Assembly: GCA_041741415.1 (NCBI GenBank)
Contig: JBGSKC010000036.1
Span: 313,866-377,865 of the forward strand
Reading direction: 5' to 3'
Source: JANQTF01 sp041741415
Lineage (GTDB): Bacteria > Bacteroidota > Bacteroidia > J057
Length of the DNA stretch: 64,000 nt
Numbering within the stretch: position 1 is the stretch's first letter; every line of letters begins with the position of its first letter. The notes below the pieces were generated by a model. That model worked only from the letters and a program-made list of their open reading frames with translations, ran no database searches and was not told the origin of the DNA. Positions 43,087-52,212 of this stretch are shown piece after piece. Position numbers and translations under genes: made by a program.

Positions 43087-45816
43087 TCACCCTCTCCCGC
43101 TGGCGGCCACCATGCCGCTCAGGCTGCGGTTGAAGTCTTTGGCGGCCAGCAGCTCTTCCATGCTGAGGTGGAGCCGGTAGCGCCAGTAGTGGGTTGGGTT
43201 GGCAGGAACGTTGATCTGCTCGTCCAGTGGATTTTCCCGCCGAAGCTCATTGTCCATGGCCAGCAGGTCCTGAATCGGCAGAATGGCCCACATCGCCGGT
43301 GAATACAAGTGCTGCACCACAATCTCGCGGGCCACCCATGGCTCACAGAAGTAGGGAGCGCCCTCGTGACGACCAAGCACCTGGCTGAAGAAGCGCTGGG
43401 TAGCAGCAGGATCTTCCTCCCACCAGCCCCGGATCGTGGCCATGTCATGCGTGGAGGTGGACACCACCGAGAGGTAGGGCGCACTGCCGGGATGGAAAAA
43501 TTCGGTCGAAGAGTCTTTGGGCATCCGCTGGATCTCCAGGCTCAGAATGCCCAGATCGCGCATCACACCGGGAACTGTTTTGGGCACCATGCCAAGGTCT
43601 TCGCCACACACCAGCATGTTGGTGGCCTGCTTGATGGCGGGGAGTTTCACCATGGCCTGGTCGCGCCAGAACTGCTCATGGCGGTGGTAGAAATACTCCA
43701 CATACAACCTGTCGAGCAGGGCCTGGGTGCCGTGGTCGAGTTCCTGGAAGGATTTGGTGAAATGCATCGCAATCCTCGGCGAGAAGGCCTCGGTGGGCCG
43801 GTTTGGATCGGGCAGGAACACCACCTGCGAAACCAGGGCAAGAAGACCTTCCTTCACCCCCTCATAAAAATCGCGGCTTTCGGGCCACTGCGCGATTTGC
43901 CGGGCGATATAATCCACAATCTGGCGCTGGGTGGCAAACTCCGGCTTGAGGTCGTAGCGCCCCGGCTGGCCCTCCCGTTCATTCAGAAACTCCCGGACAA
44001 CAGGCTCCGTCATTTCGCCAAAAAACTCCGGCAGGAAATGTGCCCTGATATAGGGTTTGGTAAAGCGGTCGTCGTCCATCCAGAAGCCGCGTGCCGCAAG
44101 TTCGTCGCGGTAGAAGGGCAGAGCCGGGTTGAATTGCCCCATCAAACCGTGGACCTGCTCGTAGGGAATTTGCCAGATGCGGAAAAAGCCGAGGATGTGG
44201 TCGATGCGGAAAGCGTCAAAATAACGCGACAGCTGCACGAGGCGGTTCCTCCACCAGGCGAAGCCATCCTGCGCCATGACTTCCCAGTTGTAGGTCGGGA
44301 AGCCCCAGTTTTGCCCGGCCACGGCAAATGCATCGGGAGGTGCCCCTGCCTGGCCGTTCATGTTGTAGAGATGCGGCGACACCCAGGCATCCACGCTGTG
44401 GCGGTAGATCCCGATGGGGATGTCTCCTTTGAGGCCTACGCCTTGTTTGGCTGCATAATCTTTCACCTCCCGCATTTGCTTGTCGAGGTGAAATTGAATG
44501 AAATAGTGAATGGCAACATCGGCGTGATGCGGCTGCGCAGGATCAGCAAAGTCAGCTATCTCGGCGGCATCATAGGTGGAATATGCAGGCCATTCCGTGA
44601 ATTTCACGGTGCCGAATTTGTCGCGCAGGGCAGAAAAAGCGGCATAAGGAACCAGCCACGACTCATTTTCCTGAAAAAATGCTTTAAACGCTTTGCTTCG
44701 GGAGAGCGCATACCAATCCTGGTCAAACAGCAGCTTGAAGTACCGGGATTTGACCTGCATCACCTCCTCGTAGTCGATCTCTGCGAGGGCGTTGAGCGAG
44801 TCGCGCTTGTCTTCCCACCACGAAACGGCCTCGGCATTCTGGAGGCGGCCCATGCCTTCGAGGCTGGCATAGAGGGGGTGGAGGGCAAACACTGAAATGG
44901 CGGCGTAGGGGTAGGAATCAGTCCAGGTATGGGTGGCAATCGTGTCGTTGATCGGAAGAATCTGGATCATGGACAGGCCCGTTTCCCTTGCCCAATCGAT
45001 GAGGAGGCGAAGATCTGAGAACTCTCCCACGCCTGTTCCCTGTTTGGACCGGAGCGAAAATACCGGAATAGCGACCCCGGCACCGCGCCACTGGCCATGT
45101 GGGTGCCGGAAAGCATCAGCAGTTGCAACCACAAAGCGGCTTCGGCTATGGCTGTATTCGGGTGCAAGGAAACGGTTGGGGCCAGCTTCCCAGGTAGTGA
45201 TTTTTTTCGATTTTTTGTCCAGCAAAACAAACTTGTACTCCAGCGGAGCATCAGGATCCTGGAGCTGAACGGTTTCCTCCCAGAGCGGAAATTGGCCGTC
45301 GGACAGGGTGAGCAGTTTAGCTGTGTTCCAGCTTCCCAGCGCGGGGTCAGAGCCGACAACTCCTACTACCTGGCCAGGCAAAACGCGGGGGGCATAGACC
45401 CTGAAACAGTGGAGGAAATCGCCCTGCGGATCTGGTTTGTCTTTGCCGGGTTTGCCCCGGTGAAAGAGAGTTTTTGTAAACAGAGAAGTAAACAGGGCAT
45501 TTTCCTCCTCGTGGTCGGAGCGCCAGGTATCCTGAAGGACAATTTCTTCGAAAGACACTTGCTGAAGCGAAAGCAGGCGGTTGTCGCCGAACTCCCATTC
45601 GACGCTGCTGCCAAACTCGTGGCGCACGAAATATTTGTAGGAGAGCGAGCCTCCGGAGTCGGCGAGGTCGAGGTTGGCCTCCCAGAAGCCATCGGCGAGG
45701 TACTGCAAGGGGAGTGCTCCGGCTGGGTTCCATTCGCCCAGCTCCGCAGGGGAGCCACAAACAAAGAGGCTTTGGCCCCAGGCAGTGTGATGTTGTATCC
45801 GAAAGCGGAGCTTCAT
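43087..45816 (-). CDS. malQ: 4-alpha-glucanotransferase with two CBM20 modules (DPE2-like)
   Basis: A 909-residue GH77 enzyme that moves glucosyl units between maltodextrins, glycogen and maltose in the cytosol. ATG 45816 (MKLRFRIQHHTAWGQ) starts the first starch-binding CBM20 (about 1-95, LFVCGSPAELGEWNP). A second CBM20 follows (about 125-225, VGVVGSDPALGSWN). The GH77 barrel (about 250-909) shows the nucleophile segment DAFRIDHILGFFRIW and the acid/base segment LVCGEDLGMVP. Two CBM20s before GH77 is the plan of plant DPE2 and Bacteroides MalQ, which act on maltose and branched glucans. It is divergent from the glycogen synthase gene. Confidence 0.96.
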   Translation of the reverse strand: MKLRFRIQHHTAWGQSLFVCGSPAELGEWNPAGALPLQYLADGFWEANLDLADSGGSLSYKYFVRHEFGSSVEWEFGDNRLLSLQQVSFEEIVLQDTWRSDHEEENALFTSLFTKTLFHRGKPGKDKPDPQGDFLHCFRVYAPRVLPGQVVGVVGSDPALGSWNTAKLLTLSDGQFPLWEETVQLQDPDAPLEYKFVLLDKKSKKITTWEAGPNRFLAPEYSHSRSRFVVATADAFRHPHGQWRGAGVAIPVFSLRSKQGTGVGEFSDLRLLIDWARETGLSMIQILPINDTIATHTWTDSYPYAAISVFALHPLYASLEGMGRLQNAEAVSWWEDKRDSLNALAEIDYEEVMQVKSRYFKLLFDQDWYALSRSKAFKAFFQENESWLVPYAAFSALRDKFGTVKFTEWPAYSTYDAAEIADFADPAQPHHADVAIHYFIQFHLDKQMREVKDYAAKQGVGLKGDIPIGIYRHSVDAWVSPHLYNMNGQAGAPPDAFAVAGQNWGFPTYNWEVMAQDGFAWWRNRLVQLSRYFDAFRIDHILGFFRIWQIPYEQVHGLMGQFNPALPFYRDELAARGFWMDDDRFTKPYIRAHFLPEFFGEMTEPVVREFLNEREGQPGRYDLKPEFATQRQIVDYIARQIAQWPESRDFYEGVKEGLLALVSQVVFLPDPNRPTEAFSPRIAMHFTKSFQELDHGTQALLDRLYVEYFYHRHEQFWRDQAMVKLPAIKQATNMLVCGEDLGMVPKTVPGVMRDLGILSLEIQRMPKDSSTEFFHPGSAPYLSVVSTSTHDMATIRGWWEEDPAATQRFFSQVLGRHEGAPYFCEPWVAREIVVQHLYSPAMWAILPIQDLLAMDNELRRENPLDEQINVPANPTHYWRYRLHLSMEELLAAKDFNRSLSGMVAASGRG

Positions 45817-46228
45817 GTAGGCGGGTAGGTGATCGGTGAAAAACGAAGAAAAATGCGATTGAAATCGTTCGAAAAGTAACAAAAGATGCAGCGACTAGCC
45901 ACAACAACGACCATCCAGAGAAAATTCCCCTCATTCCCCATCATTCTTGACTTCTCAGTCCTCCCTTTCCCACTGCCACAACTGTCATCGATGCCACAAC
46001 TGTCAACTTTTTCATCACTCACAAAGCTAGCCAACGGGCTTCAAAGCAGAAAGGTCCTTTTGGCAAAGTTTGGTGAGCGGAAGGAAAATGCGCCTGAGCG
46101 GAGAGGAGGAAGGGAGTGAAGAGATCTAATTTTGGATTATTCAGAGAAACTAAGGGCGGAAAGTTGAGAAATTGAAATCGCTGGCTTAATTTTTACCCGG
46201 GCCCTGTGATTCTACTTTTCTACCTCGT
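45817..46228. other. Divergent control region between malQ and glycogen synthase
   Basis: About 412 bases without a credible gene. It holds a pair of 14-base direct repeats (45974-46005) and TAATTTTG at 46127-46134 on the plus strand, a full -7 match without a clear -33 box, 95 bases before the synthase start. The malQ promoter must also lie here, but I cannot point to a good match. Confidence 0.5.
45974..46005. repeat. Pair of 14-nt direct repeats upstream of malQ and glycogen synthase
   Basis: TGCCACAACTGTCA occurs at 45974-45987 and again at 45992-46005, an 18-base period, near the middle of the divergent region. Perfect, closely spaced repeats in such a place are typical of activator or repressor sites, but the period is not a whole number of helical turns. 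Confidence 0.6.
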
Positions 46229-48094
46229 ATGCCAACTCCTACTACTCCACTCATTCCATTTGACGTTCAGCAAAATGGTTCAACCGGCCACCCCAGCAAA
46301 AAGAGTTCCTTGTTGGTGGAAGTTGCCTGGGAAGTTGCGAACCAACTGGGCGGGATTTACACCGTGATCCGCTCCAAAGTGCCTTCTATGCAGGCGAATT
46401 GGGGCAATCGCTATTTGTTGGTTGGCCCCTCAGTGGCCCCCAACCTCAACACCATGTTTGAGGACATTGACCCTGGCGACGACGCTTTCGGCCGCGCAGT
46501 GAAAAAAATGCGGGAAGAAGGCTTTGAGGTTAAATATGGCATATGGCTTACTGCCGGCAGGCCCAGGGTGGTGCTGTTTAATCCCGGCTCGGTGTGGGGC
46601 CGTTTGGGGGAAATCAAATACCTGTTGTGGGAACATCATCATATCGGCACGCCAAACGAAGATGATCTCACCAACCAGGTGGTGGCCTTTGGCTGGCTGG
46701 TAAAGGTGTTTTTGTCACGGCTCGTGGATCCTGAGGTAAATACAATGCCAGTGGTGGCCCACATCCACGAGTGGATGGCTGCTACTGCCATTCCGGAAAT
46801 TCGCCGCGACATGCTGCCCATTCACACTGTCTTTACCACCCACGCCACCATGCTGGGTCGGTATCTCGCTCAGAACGACCCCAATTTCAACGACCATTTA
46901 CCCTACTACAACTGGGAAGACGAAGCCAGAAAATTCAACATCGAAACCCGGGTCCGAATTGAACGGGCCGCTGCCCACGGTGCCCATATTTTTACCACCG
47001 TTTCCAATGTAACGGCTTATGAGTGCGAATGCCTCATTGGCCGAAAACCCGAGGTGATTTTGCCCAATGGCCTCAACGTGGACCGCTTTCATGTGGACCA
47101 CGAAATCCAGAACCAGCACCAAAAAAATAAAGACCTCATCCACCAGTTTGTGATGGGGCACTTTTTCCAGAGCTATTTTTTCGACCTCGATAAAACCCTG
47201 TACTTTTTCACCTCTGGCCGCTACGAATACCGCAACAAAGGCTATGACCTCACCCTCGAAGCCCTGGCAAGGCTCAACTGGCGGCTCAAGCAACACAACA
47301 TGGACATCACGGTGGTGATGTTTATCGTGACCAAAAAGCCCTTTCACAGCATCAATGCACAGGTCATGGAAGCCCGGGCCTCACTCAATACCGTTCGGCA
47401 GAACATCGAAGTGGTGCAGAAACAATTCGGTGACCGCCTCTTCTACCACCTGATTTCCGCTGAAAACGCAAAATTCCCCGAAACCATCAGCGGATTTGTG
47501 GACGACAATCTTAGAATTAAGCTGCGGCGAAACGTCCAGACCTGGCGCTCCCAACAGCTTCCCTACGTTGTCACCCACAACCTTTACGACGACGCCACCG
47601 ACGAGGTGCTGGGCTTTATCCGTGCAGCTAATTTGCTGAATCACAAAAGCGACCGCGTCAAAATCGTTTATCACCCCGATTTTATTTCCTCTACCTCGCC
47701 GCTGTTCCGGATGGATTACGACGACTTCGTGCGGGGTTGCCACCTCGGGGTGTTCCCCAGCTACTACGAGCCCTGGGGCTATACCCCGCTGGAGTGCATG
47801 GTTTCTGGCGTGCCTGCCATTACCAGCGACCTGGCAGGCTTCGGCGACTACATGAGAGAAGTCCTCCCCGACCACGAAGACATCAGCCTCTACCTGGTGA
47901 ACCGCCGCTACAAAAGCTTTGATGAGGCAGCCAATCAACTGGCCGACCAACTCTTCGCCTTTGTGAAAAAGACCCGTACCGATCGCATTGCCCAGCGCTA
48001 CCGCCTGGCGGATGCTTCCGAAAACTTTGACTGGAAAGTCCTCACCAAACACTACGAAACAGCCTACGACCAAGCCCTGGCTGCCACCATCTAA
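46229..48094 (+). CDS. Glycogen synthase, eukaryote-like GT3 family
   Basis: A 621-residue cytosolic glucosyltransferase that lengthens glycogen. It is not the usual bacterial GlgA (GT5) but the GT3 type known from fungi, animals and Bacteroidota, which uses UDP-glucose. The start VEVAWEVANQLGGIYTVIRSK is diagnostic; HIHEWMAATAI, TTHATMLGRYL, VSNVTAYECE and the donor-site segment SYYEPWGYTPLECMVSGVPAITSDLAGFG follow. The downstream glycosyltransferase starts 3 bases after the stop, so the two are one operon. Branching and debranching enzymes and glgC are not in the window. Confidence 0.95.
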   Translation: MPTPTTPLIPFDVQQNGSTGHPSKKSSLLVEVAWEVANQLGGIYTVIRSKVPSMQANWGNRYLLVGPSVAPNLNTMFEDIDPGDDAFGRAVKKMREEGFEVKYGIWLTAGRPRVVLFNPGSVWGRLGEIKYLLWEHHHIGTPNEDDLTNQVVAFGWLVKVFLSRLVDPEVNTMPVVAHIHEWMAATAIPEIRRDMLPIHTVFTTHATMLGRYLAQNDPNFNDHLPYYNWEDEARKFNIETRVRIERAAAHGAHIFTTVSNVTAYECECLIGRKPEVILPNGLNVDRFHVDHEIQNQHQKNKDLIHQFVMGHFFQSYFFDLDKTLYFFTSGRYEYRNKGYDLTLEALARLNWRLKQHNMDITVVMFIVTKKPFHSINAQVMEARASLNTVRQNIEVVQKQFGDRLFYHLISAENAKFPETISGFVDDNLRIKLRRNVQTWRSQQLPYVVTHNLYDDATDEVLGFIRAANLLNHKSDRVKIVYHPDFISSTSPLFRMDYDDFVRGCHLGVFPSYYEPWGYTPLECMVSGVPAITSDLAGFGDYMREVLPDHEDISLYLVNRRYKSFDEAANQLADQLFAFVKKTRTDRIAQRYRLADASENFDWKVLTKHYETAYDQALAATI

Positions 48095-48097
48095 GCC

Positions 48098-49240
48098 ATG
48101 AACAACTCCCTCGACTCCCTTCGTGTGCTTATGCTGGGCTGGGAAGATCCGGCCCATATCCACGGAGGTTTGGGTGTGGCCAGCGCCGGCTTGGCCCGTT
48201 CGCTTGGTGCCCACCTCGACGTTTCCTTTGGCTTTCCCTCCAACTACCCGGAAAGCGGCCTGCCCCTGCCCTACCGGGAACTGAGAGTGCCGGTAACACT
48301 GCCTGCCTATGCAACTGGCACAACCCTCTATGGCCCCGCTTTCGAGCAGGCATGGAGGCGCTATGCCACCACTGTCATGGCCCAAGGAATCCGGCAGCAG
48401 CCCGATCTTATCCACGCCCACGACTGGATGACCTTTCCTGCTGCAGGCAACCTCGCCATGGCCCTTGATGTGCCCCTTGTGTACCACGTCCACTCCACAG
48501 CCCTCGACCGCGAAGAATCACCCGGCGGCCTCGCATGGGAAACCGAGCAACACTGGTTGCCCAAAGCCGATCTTATCCTCACCGTTAGCGATCGCAGCGC
48601 CCGCGAACTGGTCGATCATTTTCAGCTGGATCCCGAGCGTGTTCATGTGCTTCGACATGGACGGCCCGAACTGGCCCCCTATCGCAACCAGAAGCCTTTC
48701 CGGTCTCCTTTGGTCCTGTTTTTGGGGCGAATGACCTGGCAAAAAGGTCCGTTTCACTTCCTGAACATGGCCTTTCAGTTGCTGGAGGAAGGTAAAGACC
48801 TGCGTTTTGTAATGGCCGGGGAAGGCGATCTATGGCCGGAAGTATTGCAGCAAATCGCCAGGAGAGGCCTGGGCACCAGGATCCTTGCTCCGGGTACCTT
48901 GCCACAAGAAGAAGTTTTCGATTTGCTGAGCATGGCAGACCTGCTGGTGATGACCTCCGAAGCAGAACCGATGGGGCTCGTGGCCCTGGAGGCCGCACAT
49001 TTTGGCGTGCCGATGGTCCTGCCGCCCAATTGCGGGGCCGCAGAATTGCTCACAGAATCGATCGTGATCCCTCCTTCCGATACAGAAAGTCTTTGCCAAG
49101 CAGTGAACGGCTTACTCGAAAACCCGAAGCAGTGCCTGGAAATGGTAACACGCAACCACCTTTCCCTCGAAGGACTGAGCTGGGAAGCTGCTTCGCAACA
49201 CCTGCTTGATCACTACTCCCGCCTGATGATGAATGGGTAA
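48098..49240 (+). CDS. GT4/GT5-type glycosyltransferase of the glycogen locus
   Basis: A 380-residue GT-B glycosyltransferase. The N-terminal half begins with VLMLGWEDPAHIHGGLGVAS, the substrate-loop start of glycogen/starch synthase-like enzymes, and holds HAHDWMTFPAAGNLA and VYHVHST. The C-terminal half has LFLGRMTWQKGP and the donor-site EAEPMGLVALEAAHFGVPMV. It is much shorter than GT3, lies 3 bases behind it, and is a regular companion of GT3 in Bacteroidota. It may prime or extend short glucans. The acceptor is unknown. Confidence 0.88.
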   Translation: MNNSLDSLRVLMLGWEDPAHIHGGLGVASAGLARSLGAHLDVSFGFPSNYPESGLPLPYRELRVPVTLPAYATGTTLYGPAFEQAWRRYATTVMAQGIRQQPDLIHAHDWMTFPAAGNLAMALDVPLVYHVHSTALDREESPGGLAWETEQHWLPKADLILTVSDRSARELVDHFQLDPERVHVLRHGRPELAPYRNQKPFRSPLVLFLGRMTWQKGPFHFLNMAFQLLEEGKDLRFVMAGEGDLWPEVLQQIARRGLGTRILAPGTLPQEEVFDLLSMADLLVMTSEAEPMGLVALEAAHFGVPMVLPPNCGAAELLTESIVIPPSDTESLCQAVNGLLENPKQCLEMVTRNHLSLEGLSWEAASQHLLDHYSRLMMNG

Positions 49241-49296
49241 TCACGACAACTTTTGCCTGGTGCCCCGCTCCTTTTTCCACGTAGAATTCAGCACTT

Positions 49297-50421
49297 ATGC
49301 CACAGGTTTGCCTCGTTTTTCACCTCCACCATCCTATGTACCCGGCTCCGTTCGACTTATTGAGCTGGGGCAAAAAAACCGACCGGTTTGACCTGGAGGC
49401 AACCCAACAGGCGCTGGTCGAATTGAATGAGCGCTGGCTGGATCCTCTAGCAAGTTTGCTGGGATCCTGGCTCGGCCAGCAGGAGGATGTTGGTATTGGC
49501 CTTACTGTATCTGGCAGCCTGGTCCATCAATGGGAACACTGGGCTTATGACAGCCTCGACGCCTGGCAGCAAGTGTGGAAGAATCACAAAGTGGAAATCT
49601 TGCCGCAGCCATGGCAGTCAGGCCCGGTGTTGTTGTGGGATCGGGAGGCCTGGATTCAGGGTCTGAAAACATATGCCGAGCGCCTGTCTCTGCTGGGTGC
49701 AACCCTCAGTCCGGTGGGCTGGCACCCGGGATATTTGTTTCTTCACTACCTCGCCTGGCCCATGCAGCAGGAAGGAATCCAGGCCGCGCTGGTAGATGGA
49801 GACAGTTTCGGCTGGCATGGTGGCGGCGCAAACCAGGTGGCAAAACTGCCATTTCAACAAGATTTTCGGCTGTTGATCCGCAACAGCGGTTGGAGCCGCT
49901 CTATGACGAGCCTCGACGGCTTGCTGAGCGCTTTTAGCCCTGCCGACCTTGCCCGCCGATGGGTAGCCGACCTGGTACAAGCCAGGGAAGCGCCTGTGGT
50001 GATTGGCATCGACCTGGGAGAATGGGCAAGACACCCCGGCAAAGCCACCGCAATCCTGGCCTTTCTGCAGCAATTGCTGGCCTTGGGAGCCAAGGCTGGC
50101 ATCCGATGGAAAAGCCCCGGCGATTTGCTGAAATCTCAGGAGGCCTACGCCGACTTTCATGCCACCGACTGGGTGGTTGCCCCTGAAGACCGGGCAATCA
50201 TAGGCGATGCCGCCACCCACCCAATGGCAGCCGCCCTGATCAGCACATGGCGTGACCTTCCGGCAGCTTCAGAATGGCCGGAATTACTCGACGTTTGCCA
50301 CCTGCGAGCGGTGGACGATCCTGAGGCCTGGCTCGGCGATCACGTAGGCAAATCCGGGCATTTGTTCGGGCGGCTAATGGCCCAGTTTACCCAAATGGAA
50401 ACCCGTAGAGAAGCGCCATGA
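49297..50421 (+). CDS. GH57-like protein, probably without catalytic residues
   Basis: A 374-residue protein with the GH57 layout. It begins LVFHLHHPMYPAPF, corresponding to the HQP region of GH57 amylases, then LTVSGSLVHQW (region II) and LLIRNSGWSRSM (region IV). From memory, Bacteroidota GH57 amylases have FRNTELIYSD around the nucleophile Glu and LSDDIAF around the acid/base Asp. Here the corresponding segments read VGWHPGYLFLHY and SGWSRSM, without either acid, and the EPYAHS block reads PQPWQS. It is also shorter than the usual 430-460 residues. It may bind glucan instead of cutting it. It overlaps the kinase gene by ATGA. Confidence 0.75.
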   Translation: MPQVCLVFHLHHPMYPAPFDLLSWGKKTDRFDLEATQQALVELNERWLDPLASLLGSWLGQQEDVGIGLTVSGSLVHQWEHWAYDSLDAWQQVWKNHKVEILPQPWQSGPVLLWDREAWIQGLKTYAERLSLLGATLSPVGWHPGYLFLHYLAWPMQQEGIQAALVDGDSFGWHGGGANQVAKLPFQQDFRLLIRNSGWSRSMTSLDGLLSAFSPADLARRWVADLVQAREAPVVIGIDLGEWARHPGKATAILAFLQQLLALGAKAGIRWKSPGDLLKSQEAYADFHATDWVVAPEDRAIIGDAATHPMAAALISTWRDLPAASEWPELLDVCHLRAVDDPEAWLGDHVGKSGHLFGRLMAQFTQMETRREAP

Positions 50422-51275
50422 GCCGGATCCTGATTGCAGAAAGTGGCGCCAGCAAAACGGAATGGCGGCTGCTGGATGCCGGTGCTGTGCTGCTGGCTGT
50501 ACGGTCGGTGGGTTTCAACCCTAACGTGATGACTGCCAGCCATATCTTCACCGAGATGATGGCTGTGGCCCGGGGAGCTTTGAAAGAAGCCCATCCCGAT
50601 CAGATTTGCTTTTATGGAGCAGGTATCGGAGGTCCTTCGCAGGAGGCCATCATGCGCAAGGTATTGACCGACTGCTGGCCAGGGGCGGCGCTGAGTGTGA
50701 CCCACGATTTGAACGCTGCGGTTCACAGCACCTTGCGTGAGGAAGGCATTGTGTGCATCATCGGCACAGGCTCCAATTCCTGCCTGCACCGCCACCACGA
50801 GGTAGTTGACCGCAAGGGCGGTCATGGGTATTTGTTTGGTGATGAAGGTTCAGGCATGGACCTTGGGCGGCGGCTGGTAATGGGGTTGTTGCAGGGCGAA
50901 TTCAGTCCGGCTATCCAGACCTTTGTGGAGTCGCAGGAAGGCTTGTCGGTGTATGAGCTAAAACTGTCAATTTTGAAGGATCCCCAGCCAAATGTTCGGC
51001 TGGCGCGGCTGGCGAAGCACCTCGATGAATTGATCCAGCACGAAGCCATCCGGCAGATGATTGTGAGCCGCTTCATTGCATTTCTCGACACTACGGTGCG
51101 AAAATACCCTGACGGTGAGCGCCTGCCAGTGGATGTTTTCGGGTCAATTGGCTGGCATTTTCAGGCCCTTTTTCGCGAAGCGATGTCCCGGCGCGACCTG
51201 AACTTGGGCAATTTTGTTCAGGACCCGATTGAGGGGTTGGTGAAATACTACATAGAGCGGGATGCGGGGAGTTGA
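50418..51275 (+). CDS. BadF/BadG-type sugar kinase (N-acetylglucosamine kinase-like)
   Basis: A 285-residue ASKHA-fold ATPase. The phosphate-1 motif reads LIAESGASKTEWR, phosphate-2 is seen in IIGTGSNSCLHR, and the conserved GGHGYLFGDEGSGMDLGRR marks the GlcNAc/glucosamine kinase-like branch. It starts inside the stop of the GH57-like gene (ATGA), so production of the two proteins is coupled. In this setting glucose or a glucose-derived amino sugar is a likely substrate, but the sequence does not decide. It ends the plus-strand glycogen run of GT3, GT4, GH57-like and kinase. Confidence 0.85.
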   Translation: MSRILIAESGASKTEWRLLDAGAVLLAVRSVGFNPNVMTASHIFTEMMAVARGALKEAHPDQICFYGAGIGGPSQEAIMRKVLTDCWPGAALSVTHDLNAAVHSTLREEGIVCIIGTGSNSCLHRHHEVVDRKGGHGYLFGDEGSGMDLGRRLVMGLLQGEFSPAIQTFVESQEGLSVYELKLSILKDPQPNVRLARLAKHLDELIQHEAIRQMIVSRFIAFLDTTVRKYPDGERLPVDVFGSIGWHFQALFREAMSRRDLNLGNFVQDPIEGLVKYYIERDAGS

Positions 51276-51342
51276 GACCACAGGGCTGTGAGAAACGAGA
51301 CCGGAGTGGAAGGTCCTTTCTTCCGACCTCCGACTTCTCTCC

Positions 51343-52173
51343 TCACACCAGCATCAACACCGTGAGCAAGGTGAGGCTAAGCCAGGTCCAGACTCCGGCG
51401 GTGAGCTGAATCCGCTGCATGGGCAGGCTGATCCATCGGGTGAGCAAGGCCCCCAGGCTAAAAATCGTTAGCAACATGGGGAAGAAAAAGAAGGTTCTGT
51501 AGAGATTGGGGGGCGTAGATAAAAAGCGATGCGCTGGCTGCGGATCAGGGTAAGGAGGCGAAACACGAAGTTTGAGCAAAAAATCAAAAAAAAAGCTGCG
51601 CCGGGCCTGCAACTGCCAGCCCACGTTCAGGCCCCGCCCTTCAAACTGCTCGATGAGATACTGGTGGCTAACAGTAACAAGCAGGTAGTGGGTGCCGCCA
51701 TTCACTCTTCGCTTTTGCTGAATCGGCTCCGGGGATGTCCAGCTTGCGCCAAGGTAATCTGTCAAAAAAAACAGACAAAACATCAATCCAATCAAGCCGC
51801 TTAATCCGGCAAATCGCCCCCAACGGGCTTCCTCTTTCTGCTTGGTTTCGAGCTCAGCCTGGCGCTGGCGATACAAGGCCTCGGCCCGCTGCCGCGACAG
51901 CTCCTGGGCCCGGGCAAAGGTCTCCGCCATTCGCTGCAGAGCCTCCTGGTTATTATTTCTTCGCTGGTCGTCGTAAACGCGTTTCCGGACAGGGTCGCTC
52001 AGAACGGCGTAAGCCTCCGCAATCGCAACAAAACGATCGTGAGCTTCGGGCTGCTGGTTGCGGTCGGGATGAACCTTCTTGGCCAGGTTCCGGTACGCTT
52101 TTTTGATGGCCTCCAGATCAGCATCAGAGGTCAATCCCAGTTCGTGATAATAATCTTTGTTGTGGAAGGCCAT
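51343..52173 (-). CDS. Membrane J-domain protein, copy 2 of a tandem pair
   Basis: A 276-residue protein starting at ATG 52173. Residues 1-70 are a J domain (DYYHELGLTSDADLEAI, KKVHPDRNQQPEA) with the HPD motif that stimulates DnaK. A charged helix (about 75-125, rich in RQRAEALYRQRQAELETKQK) precedes a first span (SGLIGLMFCLFFLTDYLG), an outside or periplasmic part of about 90 residues, and two spans at the end. It shares this plan with the gene upstream: both have a short TDY/LDF-type turn after span 1. It lies 39 bases downstream of its paralogue. Function unknown; a DnaK recruiter at the membrane is plausible. Confidence 0.8.
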   Translation of the reverse strand: MAFHNKDYYHELGLTSDADLEAIKKAYRNLAKKVHPDRNQQPEAHDRFVAIAEAYAVLSDPVRKRVYDDQRRNNNQEALQRMAETFARAQELSRQRAEALYRQRQAELETKQKEEARWGRFAGLSGLIGLMFCLFFLTDYLGASWTSPEPIQQKRRVNGGTHYLLVTVSHQYLIEQFEGRGLNVGWQLQARRSFFFDFLLKLRVSPPYPDPQPAHRFLSTPPNLYRTFFFFPMLLTIFSLGALLTRWISLPMQRIQLTAGVWTWLSLTLLTVLMLV

Positions 52174-52212
52174 GAACCGATACAATGAACTTAACGGGTA
52201 GAAATTGAAGGA

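Noticed and set aside
43309..44895. 528-codon frame antisense to malQ
   Set aside because: Fully inside the conserved GH77 gene, with no start context or family match.
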